Part shown: positions 28,646-39,440 of the stretch, piece after piece | Numbering within the stretch: position 1 is the stretch's first letter | Layout: each line of letters starts with the position of its first letter | From: Prorocentrum cordatum | Lineage: Eukaryota; Sar; Dinophyceae; Prorocentrales; Prorocentraceae | Direction: 5' to 3' | Assembly: GCA_963575745.1 (NCBI GenBank) | Contig: CAUYUJ010021035.1 | Coordinates: 1 to 64,000 of the forward strand | DNA: 64,000 bases | Notes under the pieces: generated by a model | Database searches by the model: none | Seen by the model: the letters and a program-made list of their open reading frames with translations, nothing else | Told to the model about the DNA's origin: nothing | Translations under genes and position numbers: made by a program

Positions 28646-30017
28646 CTCTCGGAAGGCGGGGGACCGGGCTGGGGGGGGGAAGGGAAAAGGAGAACGCCTT
28701 CTCAGAAGGCGGCGGGGCTTCTCAGAAGGCCTGGGAAACTTCCCAGAGGGCCGGGGGACTTCCGAGCATTCTGAGAAGGCCAGCCTCTTCTCACTTCCCC
28801 CCCCCCCCCGGCTCGCCGTCGACCTCTCGGAAGGCGGGGAACTGGGGGGCGGGGGCAACGATCGGGGGGTATAGGTATTTGGGGGGGGTGCATCTGCCCC
28901 CTCTCGCCCATTCATTGCCGATATGGGGCTCGAGAGCCTCACCCGCCCAGGACCCGTGCGGGCTCGCTATCGCTACCGGGGACCTATCGCCGATCTATCG
29001 GCGATGCATCGCCGACTCCACGTCGATGTTCCCCCCCGCACCCACCCTGTCTCATTCCCCCCCGATCGTTGCCCGTCGAGGGGGCGGGCCTTCTCTCGGG
29101 AGGCTCGGAGGGCCTTAAGCCTTCTGAGAAGTGGCCGGGGCCTGCTCTGGCGGCAGGGGCGGCTTCTGTCGGGCGGGAAGCATAAGGAGGGGGGGGACCT
29201 CAAGGGAGGGTGAAGAAAGGGGCCCCAAAGGGACCCTTTTGGGCCCCTGCTGGCTCCAGAAGGGGCCCCTTTCTTCACCCCCCATCTGGGTCACCCTTGC
29301 CGCTTGTGCCACCCGCCCGACCTTCTCAGGAGGCTCGGAAAGCCTCCGGCCTTCTGGAGCCAGCAGGGGCTCCAAAGGGGCCCTGAAGGGCCCCTTTCTT
29401 CACTCCCCATCCCTCCCCCTGGGCGCGCCGCCAATCCTCGCCGATGACGCGCGTGGCGATGCCTCTCCTTCGGGGTGGCTGCCAAGCCCAGGCATTCCCG
29501 GACCCACTCGCGGCCTGCAAAACTCACAATTCCGGCGTTCGGATTTGCGGTTTTTCAGCCTCGGGATGCTCTTCAGCAGCTGCGCCTCGCCGAAAGCGTT
29601 CCGGGGGTGCCCAGATCGTTCCGAACGGCCGCCAGAATGCAAATTCGGACCCGGAAGCCGTACCTCATCTCGTCGTGAAAAAATGCGACGGACGGTTTTT
29701 AGTTGTTTTCGGCCCCTCGGGGCCCTCACCCAGCCCCGAGTCCGTTGGAAAACGGCCGTCGCGATGAAAAACCAATCCTTGAGAACGGGCCATTACCTCT
29801 GGAGGTCGACGTTGAAAAAGATCACGACGCCGGAAGTCTGGGTCCAACAATTTGTCAAAATCGAAATGTCTTGTTTGGCCGTCTTCGGCGGCCTGCGGTG
29901 GCCCCGCCCGGTCTCGGGCCCGTCAGAAACGGCTCGGGATGGAGAGCCCTACAGAGCGGTGGACCCTCCCACATGATCATACATACTCGTCTCTACCGCG
30001 GACGCCGATCGATACCT
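28646..30017. other. GC-rich spacer or intron with inverted repeats
   Basis: Repeated GAAGGC/CTTCTGAGAAGG motifs (28690-28790), an inverted repeat GAAGAAAGGGGCCCC (29212-29226) with GGGGCCCCTTTCTTC (29263-29277), a further copy of the arm at about 29386-29402, and an inverted copy of the dispersed repeat (29694-29775). No exon is supported. Confidence 0.45.
29694..29775 (-). repeat. dispersed repeat family copy, inverted
   Basis: Read on the minus strand it gives TTTTCATCGCGACGGCCG, CAACGGACTCGGGGCTGGG, GAGGGCCCCGAGGGGCCGAA, the same block order as 28012-28090. Confidence 0.55.
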
Positions 30018-30118
30018 TCACTATCCGTTTCCTTCTCCTCCCCCTCCCCCTCTTCCTCTTCCTCCTCCTCCTCCTCCTCCTGCTCCTCCTCCTCCTCCTC
30101 CTCCTCCTCCTCCTCCTT
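30018..30118. repeat. TCC/CTC microsatellite
   Basis: CTCCCCCTCCCCCTCTTCCTC grades into an uninterrupted (CTC)n run ending near 30117. Confidence 0.85.
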
Positions 30119-30354
30119 TTCGGAATCAGCGAAATCGCGAAAACCACCGAAAACCATCAGAAAACAAGAAAAACAAACATCAAACAACAAAGGAAACACA
30201 AACATCATTTCGGGAGAACTTTTGGGGAGAGGGGCCGGCACGGCGAGGTTCTCCCGAAATGACTCTTTGTTTCTGGACCTTTTCGCTGATTCCGAAGAGG
30301 AGGAGGAGGAGGAGGGGGAGGAGGAAGAGGGGGAGGGGGTGCCCCCTCCTCTCC

Positions 30355-32460
30355 GCTTCGAGGCGTTACTCACAATTCTAATTGTGAACGCAACTCCATA
30401 ACTACTTCTGCGAGTAACCTCCCGTTACGAAACATGGATCACAAAACTAGTTGTCAACGCCGCTCCACAACTAGTTTTGTGAGTCATGTGTTCCTCCTCG
30501 CCTTCGTCATGCTCCTCACCCTTGTCTTCTTCCTCCTCCTGCTCCTCCTGCTCCTCCCCCCTCCTCCTCCTTCTCCTCTTCACTCAGCCCCCTCCTCTCC
30601 GCATCAAGGCGCTACTCACACATATAGTTTCAAACGCAGCTCCACAGCTAATTTTGCGAGTTACTCCCTGCTACGAAGCATTACTCACAAAACTAGTCGT
30701 GAACACCGCTCCACAACTAGTTTTGTGAATAACGTGTTCCTCCTCACCTTCGTCACGCTCCTCGCCCTCCTCTTCTTCCTCCTCCTCCTCCTCCTGCTCC
30801 TCCCCCCTCCTCCTCATGCTCCTGTTCATGCTGCCCCCTCCTCTCCGCCTCGAGGCGTTACTCACAAATCTAGTTTTGAACACAGCTCCACAACTTGATT
30901 TGCAAGTCACCTGCTGCTACGAAACATTACTCACAAAACGAATGGTGAACGCCGCTCCACAACTAGTTTTGTGAGTAATGTGTTCCTCCTCATCTTCGTC
31001 GTTCTCCTCGCCCTCCTCCACTTCCTCCTCCTCCTCCTGCTCCCCCCCCCTTCCTCCTCCTGCTCCTGCTCATTCTGCCCCCCCTCTCTGCTTCGAGGTG
31101 TTACTCACAAATCTACCTGTGAACGCAGCTCCACAACTTGATTTGCGAGTAACCGCCTGCTACGAAACATTACTCACAAAACTAGTTGTGAACGCAACTC
31201 CACAACTAGTTTTGTGAGTACTTTGTTCCTCCTGACCTTCGTCGTTCTCCTCGCCCTCCTCTTCGTTCTCCTCGCCCTCCTCCTCCTGCTGCTCCAGCTC
31301 CTCTTCTTCATTCTGCCCGCTGCTGTCAGCTTCGAGGCTTTACTCACTAATCTAGTTGTGAACGCAGCTGCACAACAAGTTTTGCGAGTAACCTCCCGTC
31401 GCCAACCATTACTCACACAAGTAGTTGTGAACGCCGCTCGACAACTAGTTTCGTGAGTAGCGTGCTCCTCCCCACCTTCGTCATGCTCCTCACCCTCATC
31501 TTCTTCCTCCTCGCCCTCCTCCTCCTGCTGCTCCTGCTCCTGTTCATTATGCCCCCTCTTCTCTGCTTCGAGGTGTTACTCACAAATCTAGCTGTGAACG
31601 CAACTCCACAACTTGATTTGCGAGTAATCGCCTGCTACGAAACATTACTCACAAAACTAGTGGTGAACGCCGCTCCACAACTAGTTTTGTGAGTAATGTG
31701 GTCCTCCACACCTTCGTCGTTCTCCTCGCCCTCCTCTTCGTTCTCCGCGCCCTCCTCCTCCTGCTCCTGCTGAGGATGGTCAGTGGTTTTCGCGTTTTCG
31801 CTGGTTCCGAAGAGGGGAAGGAGGAAGAGGAGGAGGAGGAGGAGGAGGAGGAGGATGAGGAGGAGGGGGTGCCCCCTCCTCTCCGCTTCGAGGCGTTACT
31901 CACAAATCAAATTGCGAACGCAGCTCCACAACTTGATTTGCGAGTAACCCCCCGCTACGAAACATTTATCACAAAACTAGTTGCGAACGCCGCTTCACAA
32001 CTAGTTTTGTGAATAATGTGTTCCTCCTCACCTTCGTCATGCTCCTCGCCCCCCTCTTCTTCCTCCTCCTGCTCCTCCTGCTCCTCCCCCCTCCTCCTCC
32101 TTGTCTTCTTCGCTCAGCCCCCTCCTCTCCGCTTCGAGGCGTTACTCACTAATCTAGCTGTGAACGCAATTCCGCAACAAATTTTGCGAGTAACCTTCCG
32201 ATACGAGGCGTTATTCACAAAACTAGTTGTGAACGCAACTCCACAACTAACTTTGTGAGTAACCTGTTCCTCTTCACCTTCGTCATGCCCCTCGCCCTGC
32301 TCTTCTGCCCCCCCCCCACCCTCCTCTGCCTCACCTGCCTCCTCCTCCTGCTGCTCCTGCTCCTGTTCATTCTGCCCGCTGCTCTCCGCTTCGAGGCGTT
32401 GCTCGCACATCCAGTTGTGGACGCAGCTCCACAAGCAGGTGCGTGAGTAATGTGTTGCGC
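30355..32460. repeat. satellite of ~245-bp units, each with two hairpins
   Basis: Nine units start at about 30355, 30601, 30847, 31089, 31329, 31564, 31883, 32128 and 32386, each with the block CGCTTCGAGGCGTTACTCAC. Spacing is 235-258 bp except one of 319 bp that contains an inserted GGA-rich patch. Each unit has an imperfect hairpin, then a second strong hairpin, then a pyrimidine-rich (CTCCTC) tract. The best second hairpin is a perfect 20-bp stem with a 10-base loop: arms 31171-31190 and 31201-31220. Sequence around the stems is conserved while the loop and CT tract vary. Open frames through it (TLLLLLL, FEALLTN) are by-products. Confidence 0.85.
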
Positions 32461-32569
32461 CTCACCCTCGTCATGCTCCTCGTCCTGCTCGTCTTCCTCC
32501 TCCTTCTCCTCCTCCTGCTCCTTCTCTTCGCCCTTCATCCTGCCCCCTATCTCAAAGGACTCCGATAGA

Positions 32570-33060
32570 AACCCTCGACACAAAGAGACACGAGGCGGAT
32601 GAGGGGGAGGAGGAGGATGAGGCGGACGAAGAGAAGGCTTCTACTGAAAGCCACCGCAGAAGGATTCCTACTGAAATCCTCATCAGCAGGGTGACACCCT
32701 TCACAGGAAGGAGAAGTAGGCGGATTAGGAGGGCGAAGGAAAATGAGGCGGATGATGAGGAGGAGGGAGAAAATCCTCCACAGAAGGATTCCTATTGAAA
32801 TCCCCCATAGAAAGATCCAATTGAAATCCTCCGCACACGTATTTCTATTGAAATCCTTCACAGAAGGATTCCTACAGAAATCCTCCACATAAGGATTCGC
32901 GTTGAAACCTTTGACAACAAGGAGACTTAGGCGGATGAGAAGGGAGAGGATGAGGAAGATGAGGCCGATGAGAAGGAACAGGAGGAGGAGGAAGATGAGG
33001 CGGATGAGGATGAGGGGGAGGAGGGGGGAGAAGATCCTCAACAACAGGATTCCTAGTGAT
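32570..33060. repeat. ~30-bp degenerate minisatellite (GAAATCCTCCACAGAAGGATTCC)
   Basis: Units of about 30-36 bases built on TTCCTATTGAAATCCTCCAC and AGAAGGATT recur between 32660 and 32910, mixed with GGCGGATGAGGAGGA patches on both sides. The arms GGATTCC/GAAATCC are imperfectly self-complementary. Confidence 0.6.
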
Positions 33061-33330
33061 CGATTGCAACGCAATCGATTGGATTGCAATGCGCCGCGAA
33101 AGATTACAGTCGCTTCGCATTAAACTGTTTGGAATGCAACCCTTTGGCCTTCCCTCGAGTCGGTGCCAATCCCTTGGCGTGCAATGTATGTGGTAACATC
33201 GGTTTAGATTGCAATCGACTAGGTTGCGGCTGGCAACGTAGCAAAACATAATGAAGAAGAGCAGGAGGAGGGAAGGGGGAGGGAGGACTTGACGGATGAA
33301 GGGAGAATGTGTATGATCATGTGGGGGCGA

Positions 33331-33400
33331 GCGTATATATATATATATATGTATATACATATATATAGACTTATGTATATACGTATGTATATATAGCAGC
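33331..33400. repeat. TA/TATG microsatellite
   Basis: (TA)n with TATG and TATAC interruptions spans about 70 bases. Confidence 0.9.
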
Positions 33401-33470
33401 AACTTTTGTTGTTTGTCTTCCCCCCACTGCCTATATTTTCCTAAATCTTCCAGACGACCCTCTTCTCAGG

Positions 33471-33700
33471 ACTGGCTTTTCATCCAGAGTCGTCTGCTGA
33501 CGGCCCCAGTGCCTGGAGAGAGCCCCCGGAAGCCAAAAACGGTGACACATATGTGCGCATTTGCACTTTTCCGAGGCGTTGGAGTTTCCTCCGACGTTGC
33601 GAAAAAGTGGCAACGCCTCCAGAAGTCACGACCAGAGCCTCAGACCCTATCTTTCTGTGGCGTTTCTCGAATCGGATCGATCTGTGAGGGTGCTGGCACC
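33471..33700 (+). repeat. dispersed repeat family copy C
   Basis: GGCTTTTCATCCAGAG, CTGACGGCCCCAGTGCC, GAGAGCCCCCGGAAGCC and later GAATCGGATCGATCTGTGAG match copy B block by block. Confidence 0.6.
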
Positions 33701-34170
33701 TGAAAGTGGGCCAAAACACTCGGTGTCAAGACATTGCAACGCCACCGCATCTCAAGGTTCTGGGCCTGGCACCACCCGGCTCCTGGCGCCAGCATGGGCC
33801 GCTGCGGGCGCCGCCAGCGGCTGGCCCTGGCCCGCCTCGATCTGCTCCTGAGGGGGCTGACAAATTACGGGGGGGTAATTGGCGATACATCGTCGATAGA
33901 GCGGCGATGGCCCCCCGACAGCGAAACCGCACGTTCCTGGGCGGGGTGGGCATCGGAGGGTGGACTTGGGGGTCCACAACAAGGTGCCCTCAATGTGCTG
34001 ACTTGCCCATTCATGGCGTATGCCTCGCCCCTTGGGATGCTCTGGTCTGATTGGCATCCACTACTCGTGGGCATATTGAAGCAGGAGTGCGGCACCCAAA
34101 TCCTCAGGCCCCTGTCGGCGACGAGTGGGCGATGGGGGGCCGATGCGTTCCACCCTGAGCCTGCCCCCCC
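33701..34170. other. intron or spacer
   Basis: No frame is defensible here. On the minus strand it follows the end of the UBA exon and is probably the start of the intron leading to 28.6 kb. Confidence 0.4.
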
Positions 34171-35103
34171 TGACGTCGCCCCTGGGCTCCCGTTGCCAGC
34201 GACGGTAGTCCTCCATAGTGCCCGAATTGCGCGCCCTGGCCTCGGCCAAGCGCCGCTCCGCCGCCTCCAGCGCCGCGCGCCGGGAAGGCGGGTCCGCGGG
34301 CGCGCCAGCCGAGAAGCCGAGGACGTGGCCCTGGGGCGGGTCCGGCGCGGCGCTGGCCCGGGGCTGCGCGCCGGAGGGCCTCGATGAGGCGGTCCCGCCC
34401 CCAAAGAAGGCCTCTGCGCGCCGCTTGGCGTCCTTCATCGAGCTCCGCGCGCTCTTCACGGTGGCCTGCACCGTGGCCTTCGCCTTGACCGCCCCAGACG
34501 CCTCCCGGAGGTTCGCGGCCCGGAGAAGCCTGGGCTGGCCAGCGAAATCGACCAAGAAGCGCTCCTGCTCGGAGACGTAGGACACGATCTGCCCGACCTC
34601 CCCGTTCAGCGCCCGCGCGGCGGCGCCGCCGCTCATCGAGTGGACCTCGACCCACTGGCTCGGGCTGTAGCGCTCCTGGGGGGCGGGCAAACAGGTACCA
34701 ATACCGCTACTCTCTCGACCTCTCCGAACGAAGCAAAGGTAACGGTACGTATGGGTACCTTGCCCTCCCCTGAGCTCCCCGTCGTCGTCGAGCCGGAAAG
34801 TCGGGACCAACCGCGTGCTCGGGGACTCCGAGTCGCCCGCGCGGGAGCCGGCGGGCTCGGTCTGTCCGTGCTGCTGGCAGAGGAAGGCGATCGCGGCCTC
34901 CGTGTCCTGCCCGCCAACCTGCTGCAGGGCGGCCTCCGCCTGTGGCCTGGGGAACCCCATGGCGCAGAGCTGCGCCAAGCTCTCTGGGTCCGCCCTAGCC
35001 TGCCCGTGCCTCGTCGGCGGGTCCGAGCCCATGGCAGACTTCGCGGCATCCACCCCCTGCTTCACGGCCGCGCTGGCCGCGGCGGATGCCTTCTGTGCCT
35101 TCC
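34171..35103 (-). CDS. UBA-domain protein exon(s)
   Basis: The frame starts after an AG near 35103 (AQKASAAASAAVKQGVDAAK) and includes PESLAQLCAMGFPRPQAEAA followed by LQQVGGQDTEAAIAFLCQQH. That is a textbook UBA domain: L-x-x-M-G-F, a helix with AAL, then A-I-x-F-L. Further on, SQWVEVHSMSGGAAARALNG, GQIVSYVSEQERFLVDFAGQ and PRLLRAANLRE resemble a small beta-rich repeat also seen in many dinoflagellate proteins. An Ala/Lys helix region and a Pro-rich linker follow, ending SGTMEDYRRWQREPRGDV. A possible 83-bp GT-AG intron (34758-34676) would break the frame, whereas reading through keeps it, so I leave the exon whole. UBA domains bind ubiquitin; the UIM exon at 28.6 kb is the likely continuation. 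No ATG was assigned. Confidence 0.65.
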
Positions 35104-36291
35104 AGGGCGGAGAGATCTATGCACCACAGCTCTTCGCCTGCCAGACGAGGCGCGTAGATTTTTCGAGCTCCTAATAAGTTGTCAGGAATCTACGCATCTC
35201 CTCAGCCTCGAGGAGGTGCGGTGCAGAGATTGCTGTCGCCGACCTTCTGTTTGAATGTCTCGATCATGACGCTTACACTCCAAGATGCAACAACATAAAC
35301 TCGCGCGGCGCAAACTCGCACGGAAATCAACCTCTGCTTTGAGCCGGAAGAAGGGGTGGCGGCGGCTGCTCTGTGCGGAACTTCGGAGCAGAACAGAAAT
35401 TGGGAATGCGATGGACAGATGTACGCCGAGAACCCACGCTCAGTCTGGGTGCGGGCGCCAGCGGGTGCTTCCAATCGCGCCAGTGTCAGTGCTCGTGTTG
35501 CGAGCGTCTCCAGCTTGGAAGGCTCGGTGCGAAACACGTGCTTGCTGATGCAAACATCGCATTCAGCCCTGCACCGCAGTGGTCCTCACGTGGCTTGTGG
35601 CGGTCGTGCCCATGGCAATACTCGCCGTCACGCTCGTCGATGGTCGGCAGCCAGCGAGTGCGGCAAGGCACGCCACCTCTATGATAATGAACGATCGGAG
35701 AACTACTTCTTTACCATTGGGTCGCATCGGACGGCCTGCACCTCATCGATGGGGTCAGACAAATCAGGCACTGATCGACGCGCCACCCACGAAATTCGTC
35801 TGCTGTCACTGCTGCCACCGTGAGACAACAGCTCCTGCCATGAAGAGATCGTCGCATGGCCAGGAAGCCAATGAGCTGGAGAAGAACACGCGATGACCTA
35901 TCAAACGTCCTACACGGACCAAATCCCACCGGCCCTTTGGGTACATCTGTGTCCGAGGATCAGATCTTCCAGCAATTCGCCGGCCCAACGGGCCAAGGGC
36001 GTGCTAAAATCGCCGGTGACTGGTTAGACATATTCTAGTTCGCGCGCGCGGGGCCGCCCCTGGGGTCCCTCGACGAAAAATACCCCCGCAAGTCCCGGCA
36101 AGGTCCCGACAAAATCCCGGGCAGGTCCCAGGCAGGTCCCAGCAGGCTCCCAAAAGCGTTCCAGGAGCGCTTCAAGTGGTCTGCAAGAGAGCTCAACATG
36201 GCCCGAGACGGCCCAAGAGCGATCCAAGACGCCAAAGATGGCCTCCAGACAGCCCAAAGCGCCTGCAAGACGCCCCCAGAGGCCTCCAAGA
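35104..36291. other. spacer, no gene supported
   Basis: 35170-36030 has near-average composition and short open frames on both strands without recognisable motifs. From 36100 the CCCGGCAAGGTCCC and CCAAGAGG type repeats begin. Confidence 0.4.
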
Positions 36292-36663
36292 GACCTCCCA
36301 AGAGGCTCCACAGAGGCAGAAATTAGTGTTTTTTTGCATCGGAGGTGAGGGGGTGAGATCGAAGTGGAACGGAGAGTCCCCTTACCGGGAAATCGATTTC
36401 GGTTTCGTGTTCGTGCGTGCCGTGCGTGCGGGCGAGGCGAAGCTGCGTGGGCGGGCGAGAGGAAAGTCTCCTGTGGCTGAGGCGCGGCCGGACCAAATGA
36501 TTCCCTTCCGGGCGGCCGGGGCCCCGCGGTGTCCCGCCGGTGTCCCGCTGGTGTCCCGTGTGGCTGAGGCGCGGCCGGACCAAATGTCTCCCTTCCGGGC
36601 GGCCGGGGCCCCGCGGTGTCCCGCCGGTGTCCCGTCGGTGTCCCGATTATGATGATGATTTTG

Positions 36664-36694
<31 letters not shown>

Positions 36695-36715
36695 CGATGT
36701 TGATGTTTTATTTTG

Positions 36716-37462
36716 ATGATCGATAGTGAGATCGGTAGTGATATCGATTGTGAGATCGAACGTGAGATCGAATGTCAGATCGCTTGTGAGATCGATTGTG
36801 AGATCGATGTGAGACCGAATGTGAGATCGATAATGAGATCGATAGTGAGATCGATTGTGAGACCGAATGGGATATCGATTGTGAGATCGATTGTGATATC
36901 GATAGTGAGATCGATAGTGAGACCGAATGTGAGATCGATTGTGGAATCTATTGTGAGATCGATAGTCAGATCAATTGTGAGATCGATCGATTGAGTTAGT
37001 AGTGAGATCACTATCGGTAATGAGATCGGTAGTGATTTCGATAGTGAGATCGATGATGAGACCGAATGTGGGATCGGTTGTGAGTTCGGTTGTGATATCG
37101 ATAGTGAGATCGATAATGAGATCGAAAGTGAGTTCGATTGAGAGATCGATAGTGAGGCCGAATGCGAGATCGATTGTGAGATCGATTGTGATATCGATAG
37201 TGAGATCGATAGTAAGACCGAATGTGAGATCGATAATGAGATCGATAGTGAGTTTTATCGTGAGATCGATAGTCAGATCGAATGCGAGATTGATTGTGAT
37301 ATCGATTGCGAGATCAATAGCGAGACCGAATTTGAGATCGATTGTGGGATCGATTGTGAGATTGATTGTGAGATCGATAGTCAGATCGATTGTGAGACCT
37401 ATCGATTGAGATCGATTGTGAGATCGGTAGTGAATTCGATAGTGAGATCGATCGAGTGCGAC
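36716..37462. repeat. 12-bp minisatellite GTGAGATCGATA/T, array 1
   Basis: About 60 units of GTGAGATCGAT(A/T) with variants GTGAGACCGAAT and GTGATATCGAT(T/A). Nearly every unit contains GATC or ATCGAT. All frames translate to four-residue repeats (for example R-S-I-V, D-L-T-I), an automatic result of the 12-bp period. Confidence 0.9.
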
Positions 37463-38277
37463 GTTGTTCCCCCCCCCCCCCTCACCTCCTTATCACCCGA
37501 AGGGTGGTCTATGCGGTAAGTTGTTTAAGGTTTTTGGAGTTCTCGCCTTGGAGGCTTCCCGGCGCTCCAAAACGGCCCAAGAGGCTTCCAGGATCGCCCC
37601 AAAATAGACCAAGTGGTCTCCAAGAGCACTCAAAACGGTCCCAGAGGGCCCCAAGACAGCCCCAGAGGCTTCCAAGATGGCCGAAGAGGCTCCCAAAACA
37701 GCTCCAAGAGCGGACCGAGGGAACCTAACGGACATGTCGAGCTCTAGGCGCAGAGAGGTTCCCTGGAAGCCCGAAGAGGACCTTAAGAATCCTCCAAGAT
37801 GCCCCTGAGAGGCCCCAAGAGACCCCCAAGAGGCCCCAAGAGACCTCCCAAGAGGCTCCACAGAGGCAGATCGGAAGTGAGGGGGTGAGATCGAAGTGGA
37901 ACGGAGAGCCCCCCTACCGGGAAATCGATTTCGGTTTCGTGTTCGTGCGTGCCGTGCGTGCGGGCGAGGCGAAGCTGCGTGGGCGGGCGAGAGAAAGTCT
38001 CCTGTGGCTGAAGCGCGGCCGGACCAAATGATTCCCTTCCGGGCGGCCGGGGCCCCGCGGTGTCCCGCCGGTGTCCCGCTGGTGTCCCGTGTGGCTGAGG
38101 CGCGGCCGGACCAAATGTCTCCCTTCCGGGCGGCCGGGGCCCCGCGGTGTCCCGCCGGTGTCCCGCTGGTGTCCCGTGTGGCTGAGGCGCGGCCGGACGA
38201 AATGATTCCCTTCCGGGCGGCCGGGGCCCCGCGGTGTCCCGCCGGTGTCCCGCTGGACGATGTTGATGTTTTGTTTT

Positions 38278-39033
38278 GATGATCGATAGTGAGATCGGTA
38301 GTGATATCGATTGTGAGATCGAACGTGAGATCGAATGTCAGATCGCTTGTGAGATCGATTGTGAGATCGATTGTGATACCGAATGTGAGATCGATAATGA
38401 GATCGATAGTGAGATCGATTGTGAGACCGAATGGGATATCGATTGTGAGATCGATTGTGATATCGATAGTGAGATCGATAGTGAGACCGAATGTGAGATC
38501 GATTGTGGATTCTATTGTGAGATCGATAGTCAGATCGATTGTGAGATCGATCGATTGAGTTAGTAGTGAGATCACTATCGGTAATGAGATCGGTAGTGAT
38601 TTCGATAGTGAGATCGATGATGAGACCGAATGTGAGATCGATTGTGAGTTCGGTTGTGATATCGATAGTGAGATCGATAGTGAGATCGATAATGAGATCG
38701 AAAGTGAGTTCGATAGAGAGATCGATAGTGAGGCCGAATGCGAGATCGATTGTGAGATCGATTGTGATATCGATAGTGAGATCGATAGTAAGACCGAATG
38801 TGAGATCGATAATGAGATCGATAGTGCGTTTGATAGTGAGATCGATAGTCAGATCGAATGCGAGATCGATTGTGATATCGATTGTGAGATCAATAGCGAG
38901 ACCGAATGTGAGATCGATTGTAGGATCGATTGTGAGATTGATTGTGAGATCGATAGTCAGATCGATTGTGAGATCTATCGATTGAGATCGATTGTGAGAT
39001 CGGTAGTGAGTTCGATAGTGAGATCAATCGAGT
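38278..39033. repeat. 12-bp minisatellite GTGAGATCGATA/T, array 2
   Basis: This is the duplicate of array 1, with the same order of variant units for most of its length but about 12-13 bp more, showing that the whole module was copied after the array had formed. Confidence 0.9.
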
Positions 39034-39440
39034 GCGACGTTGGTCCCTCCCCCCCCTCACCTCCTTATCACCCGAAGGGTGGTCTATGCGGTATTATTGA
39101 TTTCCCTTTATGTTTGAAGGTTTTTGGAGTTCTCGCCCTGGGGGCTTCCCGGCGCTCCAAGACGGCCCAACAGGCTTCCAGGATCGCCCCAACACGGTCC
39201 AAGAGGCCTCCAAGAGAGCCCACAACTGCCCAAGAGGGCCCCACGACAGCCCCAGAGGCCTCCAAGATGTCGGAAGAGGCTCCAAACACGGCTCCAAGAG
39301 CGGACCCAGACGAGGGACCCGAGCGGACATTTCGAGCTCCAGGCGCAGAGAGGTTCCCTGGAGGCCCCAAGAGGCCCCGCGAGAGACCCCCAAGAGGACT
39401 CAAGAGACCTCCGAAGAGGCTCCACAGATGCAGAAATTAG

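Larger units (their letters stand above)
36292..39440. repeat. segmental tandem duplication, period ~1.55 kb
   Basis: A module made of a CCAAGAGG patch, a 120-bp single-copy-like block (GAAGTGGAACGGAGAG at 36370 and 37894), a 83-90 bp GC-rich unit containing GGGCGGCCGGGGCCCCGCGG (two copies in the first module, three in the second) and a 12-bp GATC-rich array occurs twice (36292 to about 37540; 37842 to about 39120). The next CCAAGAGG patches (39120-39440 and 39455-39780) repeat the module's outer part. Confidence 0.8.

Noticed and set aside
34676-34758. 83-bp GT-AG intron inside the UBA exon
   Set aside because: The borders look good (AAG|GTACCC, CCCCCCAG|GAG) but removal would shift the well-formed downstream frame; reading through keeps it.
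36713-37409. Open frames of R-S-I-V or D-L-T-I repeats
   Set aside because: They follow from the 12-bp period of the minisatellite and appear in several frames and on both strands.
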